Shown piece by piece: positions 1 to 5,607 of a stretch of 5,607 bases of DNA. The notes below the pieces were generated by a model. That model had not been told where the DNA came from, did not search any database, and worked only from the letters and a program-made list of their open reading frames with translations. Within the stretch, counting starts at the first letter, position 1, and every line of letters starts with the position of its first letter. The stretch is from Bacteroidales bacterium (GTDB lineage: Bacteria > Bacteroidota > Bacteroidia > Bacteroidales > PUMT01): NCBI GenBank assembly GCA_007132365.1, contig SLOS01000130.1, positions 1-5,607 on the forward strand. The letters are read 5' to 3'. The translations under genes and the position numbers were made by a program.

Positions 1-121
1 CTTAAAATACACACAATCAAGATGAAAAAAATTCATGTGAAAACGAAGTGTTTCCGACTGTAAGTCAAAATTTTGGTAATTCTATTTTGACAAAATTTTG
101 GCTCTTTTACAGGAGAAATAT
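1..121. repeat. Intergenic palindromic repeat, copy A
   Basis: This is the first of two full copies of an intergenic repeat; it may extend left of the window. Bases 1-75 align without gaps to 5329-5403, with 66 of 75 positions identical by hand count. The right part, 91-121, matches 5415-5448 apart from a few extra T bases. It contains a hairpin. CTGTAA (58-63) pairs with TTACAG (107-112), and GTCAAAATTTTG (64-75) pairs with CAAAATTTTGGC (91-102) with one wobble position, leaving a 15-base loop (76-90) and a 4-base bulge (103-106). It lies just downstream of the minus-strand holA stop, so it would be transcribed into the holA 3' end if transcription reads on. Bases 122-169, between the repeat and the holA stop, show nothing recognisable. 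The role is unknown: it may be a REP-like element, a non-autonomous mobile element or a 3'-end structure. Confidence 0.8.
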
Positions 122-169
122 TTGTTAAATGTGTAATTCATGGGGTATCCTCATTCTGCCTTATAAATT

Positions 170-1174
170 TCAGTGCAGAATCTTGTAAATAAGTTCTTTG
201 AGCAGATCACCCTCTGTTGCCGAAACATTGCCAAAGCCTTTGTAGCGCATGTCGTAATCTCTAAGCCAGGATATTATTTGTGCCGCTTTTTTGGGATTAT
301 ATCTTTTTGCAGCATGTTGGTATTCAGGAATAAAATATGGATTGACTTTAAGTGCCGATGCTAAATTCCTGCCTGATTTATCCTTTATGAAGTGCAAGGT
401 GAAAACCTTGCTGAAGAAATTGTACAGCGAGGTGATGGTAACCGGAAAAGGATTGGCTTTCTGGTTTTTTGCAAAATAATTTATTATACGGTTGGCCTTG
501 AGAACATTTTTCTGCGCCAGTGCCCTTTGGAGTTCAAAAGTATTGTAATCCTTGCTAATTCCAATGTTTCGTTCAATAGTCTCCGGTGTGATCCTCCTGT
601 CCTTCTCCGGGATGGCTATTATCAGCTTTTCCAGTTCGTTGGCTATCTTGCCAAGATCAGTGCCCAGGTACTCAACCAGCAGCATGCAGGCCGCAGGTTC
701 TATACTGCATTGCCTGCTTTTAAGCCATGAGTTTATCCAGTCCGGGACCTTATTTTCATATAACCTTGGTGATTCCATCAATGCCCCGCCACATGTCTGT
801 ATTGATTTGGTAAGCTTTTTCCTTTTATCGTAAGGGCTATGCTTATGGTTAATTACCAGGATAGTTGATTTCAGTGGATTCTCAGCATAGACTGCCAGTT
901 TGTCAATATCCTTCATCTGCTGTGCTTCCTTGATAACGATCAGCTGATGACTGGCCATCATGGGGTACCTGCGTGCTGTATTGATAACTGTCAATATATC
1001 TGTGTCCTGTCCGTATAAAATTGTCTGGTTAAATGGCTTTTCTTCTTCTGTAAGAACATTATTGATCATAAAATCGGTAACCAGATCTATATAATAAGGC
1101 TCCTCGCCAGACAGGAGGTAAACAGGCCGGTAGGTTTTGTTTCTGAGTTCATTGATGAGCTCGTGGACTGTCAT
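170..1174 (-). CDS. holA: DNA polymerase III subunit delta
   Basis: This encodes the delta subunit of the clamp-loader complex of the replicative DNA polymerase, which opens the sliding clamp so it can be loaded onto primed DNA in the cytoplasm. The product is 334 residues, the usual length for the family (about 330-345). The N-terminal region reads VYLLSGEEPYYID at residues 18-30, the typical delta opening of a degenerate AAA+ nucleotide-binding fold. DYNTFELQRAL at 209-219 is the conserved junction into the C-terminal helical collar domain, which runs to residue 334. The start is ATG at 1174 and the stop is TGA. A strong Shine-Dalgarno is not visible, as is common in Bacteroidota. The AMP nucleosidase gene ends 5 bases upstream, so the two are probably co-transcribed. 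Similarity to HolA is recognised by motif and length; the family assignment is firm. Confidence 0.93.
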   Translation of the reverse strand: MTVHELINELRNKTYRPVYLLSGEEPYYIDLVTDFMINNVLTEEEKPFNQTILYGQDTDILTVINTARRYPMMASHQLIVIKEAQQMKDIDKLAVYAENPLKSTILVINHKHSPYDKRKKLTKSIQTCGGALMESPRLYENKVPDWINSWLKSRQCSIEPAACMLLVEYLGTDLGKIANELEKLIIAIPEKDRRITPETIERNIGISKDYNTFELQRALAQKNVLKANRIINYFAKNQKANPFPVTITSLYNFFSKVFTLHFIKDKSGRNLASALKVNPYFIPEYQHAAKRYNPKKAAQIISWLRDYDMRYKGFGNVSATEGDLLKELIYKILH

Positions 1175-1179
1175 GTGGG

Positions 1180-1950
1180 TCAGAATTTAAGATGTTTCAC
1201 CGATGATGCATGGGTTATCAGTTCACGTAATGCATCAATGCCAATAGTCAGATGGTCCCTTACAAATAATTCAGTCACCCTTTTATCGCTTTCCGAGGTT
1301 TTTATTCCGGTAGAGATCATAGGCTGATCGGAAACCAGCAAAAGTGCACCGGATGGTATACCATTGGCAAAACCTACAATAAAGATGGTCGCCGTTTCCA
1401 TATCAATAGCCATAGCCCTGGTTTTCATAAGATATTTTTTGAATCGCTCATCATATTCCCATACTCTTTTATTCGTTGTGAATACTGTTCCGGTATAGTA
1501 ATCGCGTTCCGCATTTACTATGGCCGACGAAACTGCCCTTTGCAGGTTAAAAGAGGGCAGGGCAGGCACCTCCGGGGGCAGATAGTCGTCTGAAGTTCCC
1601 TCGCTCCGTATTGCGGCAATAGGAAGTATCAGGTCCCCCAGCTTGTTCTTTTTCTTCAGGCCCCCGCACTTTCCCAGGAAAAGAACTGCCTTGGGTTCCA
1701 CTGCGCTCAGGAGGTCCATTATGGTTGCTGCATTGGCACTCCCCATTCCTATATTGATGATAGTAATGCCATTGGCTACTGCACAGGGCATGGGATTGTC
1801 CACGCCGATGACAGGCACATCAAACATTTCAGAGAATATCTCGAGATAGCTGCTGAAATTGGTCAGTAATATATGCTGTGTGAAATTATCAATTGGATTT
1901 CCTGTATATCTGGGCAGCCAGTTATGCACAATCTCCTGTTTTGTCCTCAT
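1180..1950 (-). CDS. amn: AMP nucleosidase (short form)
   Basis: The likely reaction is hydrolysis of AMP to adenine and ribose 5-phosphate, in purine turnover and control of AMP level, in the cytoplasm. The 256-residue product has the nucleoside-phosphorylase-type fold. Visible motifs are NIGMGSANAA (66-75, phosphate/ribose site), FLGKCGGL (91-98), AIRSEGTSDDY (113-123), MAIDMETA (180-187, with the Met-Glu pair that contacts ribose) and LLLVSDQP (203-210, whose Asp208 corresponds to the catalytic acid of the family). It lacks the extra N-terminal domain of the E. coli enzyme (484 aa). This is the short form I associate with Bacteroidota, so full catalytic domain coverage is expected. The ATG at 1950 is separated by only 35 bases from the divergent gene at 1986. 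Another nucleoside phosphorylase/hydrolase specificity is the main alternative, but the motif set fits AMP nucleosidase best. Confidence 0.88.
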   Translation of the reverse strand: MRTKQEIVHNWLPRYTGNPIDNFTQHILLTNFSSYLEIFSEMFDVPVIGVDNPMPCAVANGITIINIGMGSANAATIMDLLSAVEPKAVLFLGKCGGLKKKNKLGDLILPIAAIRSEGTSDDYLPPEVPALPSFNLQRAVSSAIVNAERDYYTGTVFTTNKRVWEYDERFKKYLMKTRAMAIDMETATIFIVGFANGIPSGALLLVSDQPMISTGIKTSESDKRVTELFVRDHLTIGIDALRELITHASSVKHLKF

Positions 1951-1957
1951 ATCTTAA

Positions 1958-1965
1958 TATATTTG
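1958..1965 (+). promoter_or_regulatory. Candidate Bacteroidota -7 promoter element
   Basis: TATATTTG matches the TAnnTTTG -7 consensus described for Bacteroides sigma-ABfr promoters and lies 20 bases before the ATG at 1986. A TTTG that could serve as the -33 box is at 1940-1943, but the 14-base spacing is shorter than the usual 19 or so. The match sits in the 35-base gap between divergent genes, where a promoter is needed. The implied leader would be very short. No comparable element was found for the minus-strand AMP nucleosidase gene. Confidence 0.35.
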
Positions 1966-1985
1966 TTGGTATATTTATTGTCGCT

Positions 1986-2453
1986 ATGCAGCCGCTCAAT
2001 TTACCTCAATATTCCTTTAGAATAAAATCTGAAGGACAAAGAAAATACATTTTCGACAATATCCGAAAACGTTATGTTGTTTTGACCCCTGAGGAATGGG
2101 TAAGGCAGCATCTGATAGCCTGGCTTGTTGAAGAGAAAAATTATCCTGCTGCGCTTATTGCGGTTGAGATGCCGCTCAAATTTAACCGGATGGAAAGGAG
2201 GGCGGATGTTGTATTGTACTCGGGCCGGGGCAAACCTTTTATGATCATAGAATGCAAGGCTCCCGGTATTAAGATATCCCAGAAAGCATTTGATCAGGCT
2301 GCGCGATACAATACAGGTTTAAAGGTTGATTACCTGGTTGTCAGTAACGGGTTGGTTCATTATTGTGCAAAACTCAACCACGCAGGTGGTACATGGGAGT
2401 TTCTCAAAGAGATCCCCGATTTTGATGCAGCCGGGATCAGGAATTGGGATTGA
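1986..2453 (+). CDS. HsdR N-terminal-like PD-(D/E)xK domain protein
   Basis: This 155-residue protein resembles the N-terminal nuclease domain of type I restriction HsdR subunits, but stands alone with no helicase domain and no hsdM or hsdS gene nearby. A candidate PD-(D/E)xK active site is visible: Glu61, Asp74 in RRADVVLY, and Glu89-x-Lys91 in IIECKAP. It is followed by Gln104-AAR-Tyr108, which fits the QxxxY motif of type I HsdR nucleases. The N-terminal segment (LNLPQYSFRIK, residues 4-14; LTPEEWVRQH, 33-42) resembles a conserved small Bacteroidota family often found near holA. I chose ATG at 1986 rather than the in-frame ATG at 1893, because the earlier start would run 58 bases into the divergent AMP nucleosidase gene and add 31 residues that do not resemble the family. 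The 3' end overlaps the convergent acetyltransferase gene. The substrate and cellular role are unknown; nuclease activity is inferred from motifs only. Confidence 0.85.
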   Translation: MQPLNLPQYSFRIKSEGQRKYIFDNIRKRYVVLTPEEWVRQHLIAWLVEEKNYPAALIAVEMPLKFNRMERRADVVLYSGRGKPFMIIECKAPGIKISQKAFDQAARYNTGLKVDYLVVSNGLVHYCAKLNHAGGTWEFLKEIPDFDAAGIRNWD

Positions 2454-2976
2454 TAAGCTGCAGCATATATTCACTTTTCCATCCTTCCGGTGTTTTATTC
2501 CAGTCCTTTTTCTCACCGGTTATTTTAAACCTGAATTTCTCGAAAAGCCTTATGCTGATCTTATTATCACAGTCAATATAACAAAACAACTGATGAAGCT
2601 GCAGGATCGTAAAGGAATAACTGATAAGCAATTCCAGAGCGTCTGTAGCAAAGCCCTTGTTCCTGTGTTTAAATTCGCTGATAAGTATGCCGATGCCGGC
2701 ACGTTTGTGCATCGGGTCAAAATCGTATAGATCTATGGCTCCTATGGTCTCAGGATCACCGGGCCCGGTGTAATCTATCATTAATCTCAACTGCTTTGCC
2801 TGAAATATATCCATATGGGAATCGGCAATATACTTTTCCAGCACAAATCTGGAGAACGGAACAATGGTATTGCTTACAGACCATATGTCAGAATTATTCT
2901 CCCAGCTGTAAAGCAGATCGACATCGGACGGCTCCAATGCCCTGAGGGTTATATTATTTCCAGTAAGAATGCTCAC
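2437..2976 (-). CDS. GNAT family N-acetyltransferase (RimJ/RimL-like)
   Basis: This is a predicted cytoplasmic acetyl-CoA-dependent N-acetyltransferase of 179 residues, about the normal size for the Acetyltransf_3 / RimL-SpeG-like group. The opening NNITLRALEPSDVDLLYSW (residues 7-25) is typical of that group. The acetyl-CoA pyrophosphate loop is seen as AGIGILI (93-99) followed by RNKGFATDAL (105-114), which fits the (Q/R)xxGx(G/A) motif. The C-terminal NKISIRLFEKFRF (138-150) matches the conserved Asn-x-x-Ser...Leu-x-Glu-Lys-x-x-Phe segment. The start codon is GTG at 2976, preceded by a weak purine-rich AAAAAAAGG four bases upstream; no in-frame ATG lies close by. The last 17 bases overlap the 3' end of the convergent gene on the other strand. 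The acceptor (ribosomal protein, polyamine, antibiotic or other) cannot be told from the sequence. Confidence 0.88.
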   Translation of the reverse strand: MSILTGNNITLRALEPSDVDLLYSWENNSDIWSVSNTIVPFSRFVLEKYIADSHMDIFQAKQLRLMIDYTGPGDPETIGAIDLYDFDPMHKRAGIGILISEFKHRNKGFATDALELLISYSFTILQLHQLFCYIDCDNKISIRLFEKFRFKITGEKKDWNKTPEGWKSEYMLQLINPNS

Positions 2977-3014
2977 AAACCTTTTTTTAAGATATAAATA
3001 ATATAGATAATAGA

Positions 3015-3055
3015 CCGGTTACCTCACATTCAGTATGATTATTTCAGTTAACCGG
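3015..3055. other. Inverted repeat in spacer between two minus-strand genes
   Basis: CCGGTTA (3015-3021) and TAACCGG (3049-3055) are exact inverted repeats of 7 bases with a 27-base loop. They sit in the 94-base spacer (2977-3070) between the stop of the PD40-repeat gene and the GTG start of the acetyltransferase gene, both on the minus strand. No T-run follows on the minus strand, so a standard intrinsic terminator is not supported. It could be a weak processing or regulatory structure, or chance. Confidence 0.3.
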
Positions 3056-3070
3056 GACACTAATTTTATA

Positions 3071-5242
3071 TTATGGCCTGTTTCTGCCCCTTGCACTTCG
3101 TTCCTTAAAGTAAAATGCTGCCAGCAGCAAGATGGCAAGCAGAAGTATCCACCATACAGGGATCTTCCGGCCATCGGCAAGGTCCTCAATATCCTCCTCG
3201 GCTGAAGAAGCATCATCAGTTGCGCGGGCATCAAGAGTTACGTCAGCATCATCAGTTGGTATTCTGGTTAATACTTCCGCTAACTCCTCCTTGCAATAAC
3301 CATACCTGTCAGCACTTTTAATTATTAATTCAATAAGTTCAAGAACAGTTTCGGGCACTTTCCCTTCATCCATGAGTTTGTTAAGTAACTGCACCATCCC
3401 GGAGGAAACATATGGTAAAAGCTCCCGGATCAAATCTTCGGGAGATTCGTATTCCAGGTCGAATTTATTAATGAGATAACCCGGATTTTCCCTGTAAGCT
3501 GTTTCATGAGTCAGCAGCTCATCCTCAACGATCGGATGATAGCTGATATCAACCTCTTCTGTTAACATATGGTGATGCTGTTCAATACCAGGGGTGGGCA
3601 GCGGCCGGGACTCCTCCGGCAGAACTATCCTGTCGGTTATAACCTCTTCAATCCCGGGAATTTCCGGTTCAGGTCTGTTCAGAATGGCATCAACGGTTAT
3701 ATCGGGGTCCTTTCTTTCCAATGGCAGTTTCAAAGGTTTAACCAGATCTTCATGCCCCTCCTCGCTGAAAATCAGTTCCCAGTCCCCTGCCTCAACCCAA
3801 ATCTCATATTCGCCGGTTACCTGGTGGGGTCTTACAGAATACCTGGGTTCGCCCGTATGGGGATCCACAACACTTATCATTGCCCTTGTGCCTGCCTGCA
3901 AGCCATCCTGCCTTTCCATAACACCTTTGACCAGGAATTTTCGCGGATGTGAATCTGAAAAGATCTCATACCTGTAGATATCCGTTCCGCCAAATCCATC
4001 ATCAGCAAATTTTGAGACGTAAGCATAGATTCCACCTTTAACCGGATGAAAAAAGATGTCATCATCCGGAGTGCTTATTCCATAACCGGCATTCAGGGGA
4101 GCTGACCACTCCCCGTGATCATTGAGGGTTGAATAAAATACATCATAGCCCCCGATATTATAGTGTCCGTAAGAACTGAAATAGATGGTTCTGCCATCTT
4201 CAGTTATAAATGGTGTGTCTTCATTGTAAGGAGTGTTGATGACAGGCCCCATATTTATAGCCGGACCCCAGTCCCCGCTACTCTCCCTTTTTGAATAATA
4301 AATATCCAGTCCCCCGGAACCTCCGGGGCGGTTACTTGCAAAATAGAGGGTATTCCCGTCTTTTGATATGCTGGCATGCGATTCCCAGTGTCTTGTATTG
4401 ATATTATCATTCAGCTTTTTTATTTTGGTCCATTGTCCGTTATTAAATTGACTTACATAAATATTGCCGACAAGATCGTCTGATTTGTACAGGTACAGTT
4501 CTTTCCCGTCATATGAAAGCGAAACCGGGTAACAGTCCCCGTCACTTCCCAGCTGTGCGGTTATTTCCAATGGCCATGACCACCTGCCGTTTTCATCCTT
4601 TTGAGAAAAGAACACCCCGTCATAAAACTGCATTTTTCGAGTAAAAACAAAAATACTTTTGTTGCCTGATACAACCGGGTTAGTTTCTGAAAACCGCGTG
4701 TTTATGCGTTCTCCAAGATTTTCTTCAAGAAAAAATACCGGGTCCCCTGTACTTTTTATGGCATTAAGTGATGCCTGAATATGCTCATCTACAATATCGG
4801 TATTGTATATTGAAGGATCAAGAGATGCCCTGAAGCGTTCATACATTTCAAGGGCTTTCTCAAACTGGTAGTCGATATGATAGGCATTTGCAAGGAAAAA
4901 AAGCGCATCCAGGGGAGCCCTTGTGGTTCTGATTGTTGGCCTTCTGTCCCTGCTGTCCATATCCTCAATTGCTCTTTCGAGATATTCTATCGCCATCTGT
5001 TTTTCTCCGGGAATATTAAGGTAGCATGTGCCAATTCTGTAATTCAGAAAGGCGTTCCCGGGCTGGTCTTTCATAAGTTCAAGGTAAAGCGGAAGAGCCT
5101 CATTGAATTCTTCAAAGAGATGATATGATTCTGCTTCAAGGAACATTTCCTGCTTACCGGTGTACAACTGTGAGTGTATTTGTGCTGCTGCATGCCCGGT
5201 AATCAATATTCCGGCGAGAAGGAGAGGTAATAATCTAGTCAT
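3071..5242 (-). CDS. Secreted TPR and PD40-repeat protein with C-terminal membrane anchor
   Basis: The 723-residue product has a signal peptide at 1-20 (hydrophobic LLPLLLAGILI, cleavage probably after HAAA before Gln21; no lipobox Cys). TPR-like helices follow at about 30-165. Five PD40/TolB-type beta-propeller repeats lie at about 190-427, with repeat cores such as SKDGNTLYFASNRPGGSGG (293-311), TEDGRTIYFSS (347-357) and DGFGGTDIYRYEI (415-427). A carboxypeptidase-regulatory-like beta domain lies at about 436-515. Next come a Pro/Glu-rich linker, helices at about 600-660 and an acidic stretch at 663-690. The end is a membrane helix (IPVWWILLLAILLLAAFYF, 694-712) and a basic tail. In Bacteroidota this TPR-PD40-CRD order normally ends in a peptidoglycan-binding OmpA domain, as in PorE of the type IX secretion system; here that domain is missing. 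The role is inferred to be envelope-associated scaffolding. No Shine-Dalgarno is obvious before the ATG at 5242. Confidence 0.85.
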   Translation of the reverse strand: MTRLLPLLLAGILITGHAAAQIHSQLYTGKQEMFLEAESYHLFEEFNEALPLYLELMKDQPGNAFLNYRIGTCYLNIPGEKQMAIEYLERAIEDMDSRDRRPTIRTTRAPLDALFFLANAYHIDYQFEKALEMYERFRASLDPSIYNTDIVDEHIQASLNAIKSTGDPVFFLEENLGERINTRFSETNPVVSGNKSIFVFTRKMQFYDGVFFSQKDENGRWSWPLEITAQLGSDGDCYPVSLSYDGKELYLYKSDDLVGNIYVSQFNNGQWTKIKKLNDNINTRHWESHASISKDGNTLYFASNRPGGSGGLDIYYSKRESSGDWGPAINMGPVINTPYNEDTPFITEDGRTIYFSSYGHYNIGGYDVFYSTLNDHGEWSAPLNAGYGISTPDDDIFFHPVKGGIYAYVSKFADDGFGGTDIYRYEIFSDSHPRKFLVKGVMERQDGLQAGTRAMISVVDPHTGEPRYSVRPHQVTGEYEIWVEAGDWELIFSEEGHEDLVKPLKLPLERKDPDITVDAILNRPEPEIPGIEEVITDRIVLPEESRPLPTPGIEQHHHMLTEEVDISYHPIVEDELLTHETAYRENPGYLINKFDLEYESPEDLIRELLPYVSSGMVQLLNKLMDEGKVPETVLELIELIIKSADRYGYCKEELAEVLTRIPTDDADVTLDARATDDASSAEEDIEDLADGRKIPVWWILLLAILLLAAFYFKERSARGRNRP

Positions 5243-5269
5243 ACAATATGTTAATTGATAATCATTTAA

Positions 5270-5329
5270 CCTGTAAATAACTTCACAGCCCCTTTTTTAC
5301 AGGATAAATATACATGAATTTTTTTTATC
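5270..5329. repeat. Degenerate repeat copy C with hairpin in the 5' leader of the PD40-repeat gene
   Basis: CCTGTAAA (5270-5277) and TTTACAGG (5296-5303) form an exact 8-base stem with an 18-base loop, 28-61 bases upstream of the minus-strand ATG at 5242. The hairpin keeps the outer CTGTAA/TTACAG arms of copies A and B but lacks the internal CAAAATTTTG pair. Its right flank, AAATATACATGAATTT (5306-5321), is identical to bases 5443-5458 of copy B, which supports common origin. CATGAATT...ATC (5313-5329) is also inverted relative to 5349-5365, with 15 of 17 positions pairing. It may be transcribed in the leader of the PD40-repeat gene. Confidence 0.6.
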
Positions 5330-5464
5330 TTAAATTACACACAATCAAGATGAAAAAATTTCATGTTAAAGCGCAGCGGTTCCTTCTGTAAGTCAAAATT
5401 TTGTATTTTCTAAACAAAATTTTGGCTGTTTTTTTACAGAAGAAATATACATGAATTTCTCATC
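5329..5464. repeat. Intergenic palindromic repeat, copy B
   Basis: This is the second full copy, in the same orientation as copy A and about 5.3 kb away. Bases 5329-5403 match 1-75 at 66 of 75 positions. The core hairpin is CTGTAA (5386-5391) with TTACAG (5434-5439), and GTCAAAATTTTG (5392-5403) with CAAAATTTTGGC (5415-5426). The loop is 11 bases (5404-5414) and the right-side bulge is 7 bases (5427-5433). An outer imperfect inverted repeat is also visible: GATGAAAAAATTTCATG (5349-5365) against CATGAATTTCTCATC (5450-5464), so the whole unit is a nested palindrome of about 115 bases. No coding capacity and no flanking target duplication were seen. Confidence 0.8.
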
Positions 5465-5607
5465 TAGTGAAAACTACAACAAAGAAACTAGTGTCATGTC
5501 AACGCTATTTTAGCCGGCCCAAGCCTTGCTCTTTTTCCTCATCTCTGCAAAATAAAAACTTTACGTAGCTTAGGCTATGCGCAGTTTTTCTTTTCTTGAC
5601 CTGAGAA
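5465..5607. other. Gene-free right edge
   Basis: From the end of repeat B to the window end I see no supported gene. The only structure is the hairpin at 5554-5589, listed separately. Short open frames touch the right edge: on the minus strand one ends at about 5510 (roughly 33 codons) and another at 5570 (11 codons), and on the plus strand one begins with ATG at 5577. They are too short to call, but a gene entering from the right is possible. Confidence 0.5.
5554..5589. terminator. Candidate bidirectional intrinsic terminator
   Basis: AAAAACT (5554-5560) pairs with AGTTTTT (5583-5589), and CGTAGC (5564-5569) pairs with GCTATG (5574-5579) with one G-T wobble. A symmetric three-base internal loop separates the two helices, and the terminal loop is TTAG. 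The plus strand continues with CTTTTC and the minus strand has a matching T-run, so it could end transcription in either direction. No neighbouring gene is visible within the window to confirm this; the helix is rather AT-rich for a strong terminator. Confidence 0.4.

Noticed and set aside
58..112. Phase-variable invertible promoter, as known from Bacteroides
   Set aside because: The inverted arms enclose only 15 bases (11 in copy B), far too short for a usual DNA inversion; a hairpin is the simpler reading, and no recombinase gene is present.
173..833. Several plus-strand open frames of 60-110 codons
   Set aside because: They lie opposite holA, whose protein is clearly recognisable; the plus-strand translations show no family resemblance and start inside the gene at arbitrary points.
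1893..1985. Earlier in-frame ATG that would lengthen the HsdR-N-like protein by 31 residues
   Set aside because: It would overlap the divergent AMP nucleosidase gene by 58 bases, and the added residues do not resemble the family N-terminus.
2326..2730. Plus-strand open frame of 134 codons overlapping the HsdR-N-like and acetyltransferase genes
   Set aside because: It conflicts with two recognisable proteins and has no recognisable domain of its own.
3569..3977. Two overlapping plus-strand open frames of 127 codons each
   Set aside because: Both lie opposite the PD40-repeat gene, overlap one another in different frames, and are explained by the codon usage of the real gene.
1..5464. CRISPR array or composite transposon bounded by the repeats
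   Set aside because: Only two full, widely separated copies are present without regular spacers, no transposase is encoded, and no target duplication was found around either copy.
5464..5493. CTAGT (5464-5468) and ACTAG (5487-5491) as a possible hairpin or insertion-sequence end
   Set aside because: Five-base arms with an 18-base loop are expected by chance in AT-rich DNA, and nothing else supports an element end.
5577..5607. Plus-strand ATG with ten open codons running off the window
   Set aside because: Too short to judge, no ribosome binding site, and the ATG sits inside the candidate terminator hairpin.

Overview
The window looks like a chromosomal segment from a member of the Bacteroidota, probably an uncultured Bacteroidales- or Marinilabiliales-like bacterium. 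This rests on family knowledge rather than a search. The grounds are a short (256 aa) AMP nucleosidase, a small stand-alone HsdR-N-like protein close to holA, a secreted TPR/PD40-repeat protein of the kind common in this phylum, AT-rich intergenic DNA, weak or absent Shine-Dalgarno sequences, and one TAnnTTTG-type promoter element.

Layout from left to right. Bases 1-121 hold an intergenic palindromic repeat (copy A). On the minus strand follow holA (DNA polymerase III delta subunit, 170-1174) and, 5 bases upstream of it, an AMP nucleosidase gene (1180-1950); these probably share a transcript. Divergent from them, across a 35-base gap, is a plus-strand gene (1986-2453) for a 155-residue PD-(D/E)xK domain protein. 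It converges with, and overlaps by 17 bases, a minus-strand GNAT acetyltransferase gene that starts at GTG (2437-2976). After a 94-base spacer comes the largest gene, also on the minus strand (3071-5242). It encodes a secreted 723-residue protein with TPRs, five PD40-like repeats, a carboxypeptidase-regulatory-like domain and a C-terminal membrane helix in place of the OmpA domain usual in such proteins. The last 365 bases carry no supported gene. They hold a degenerate repeat copy (C), a second full repeat copy (B) and a hairpin followed by a T-run at the edge.

The genes do not form one pathway. holA (replication), AMP nucleosidase (purine turnover), the HsdR-N-like protein (unknown role) and the acetyltransferase are housekeeping or small accessory functions, and the TPR/PD40 protein belongs to the cell envelope. 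The structure not explained by genes is a family of intergenic repeats. Copies A and B are direct repeats (66 of 75 ungapped positions identical in the left part) about 5.3 kb apart that bracket the five-gene block. Each contains a hairpin built from two identical self-complementary decamers, CAAAATTTTG, inside CTGTAA/TTACAG arms. I see no transposase, CRISPR array, tRNA or rRNA, and no convincing multi-gene novel system.
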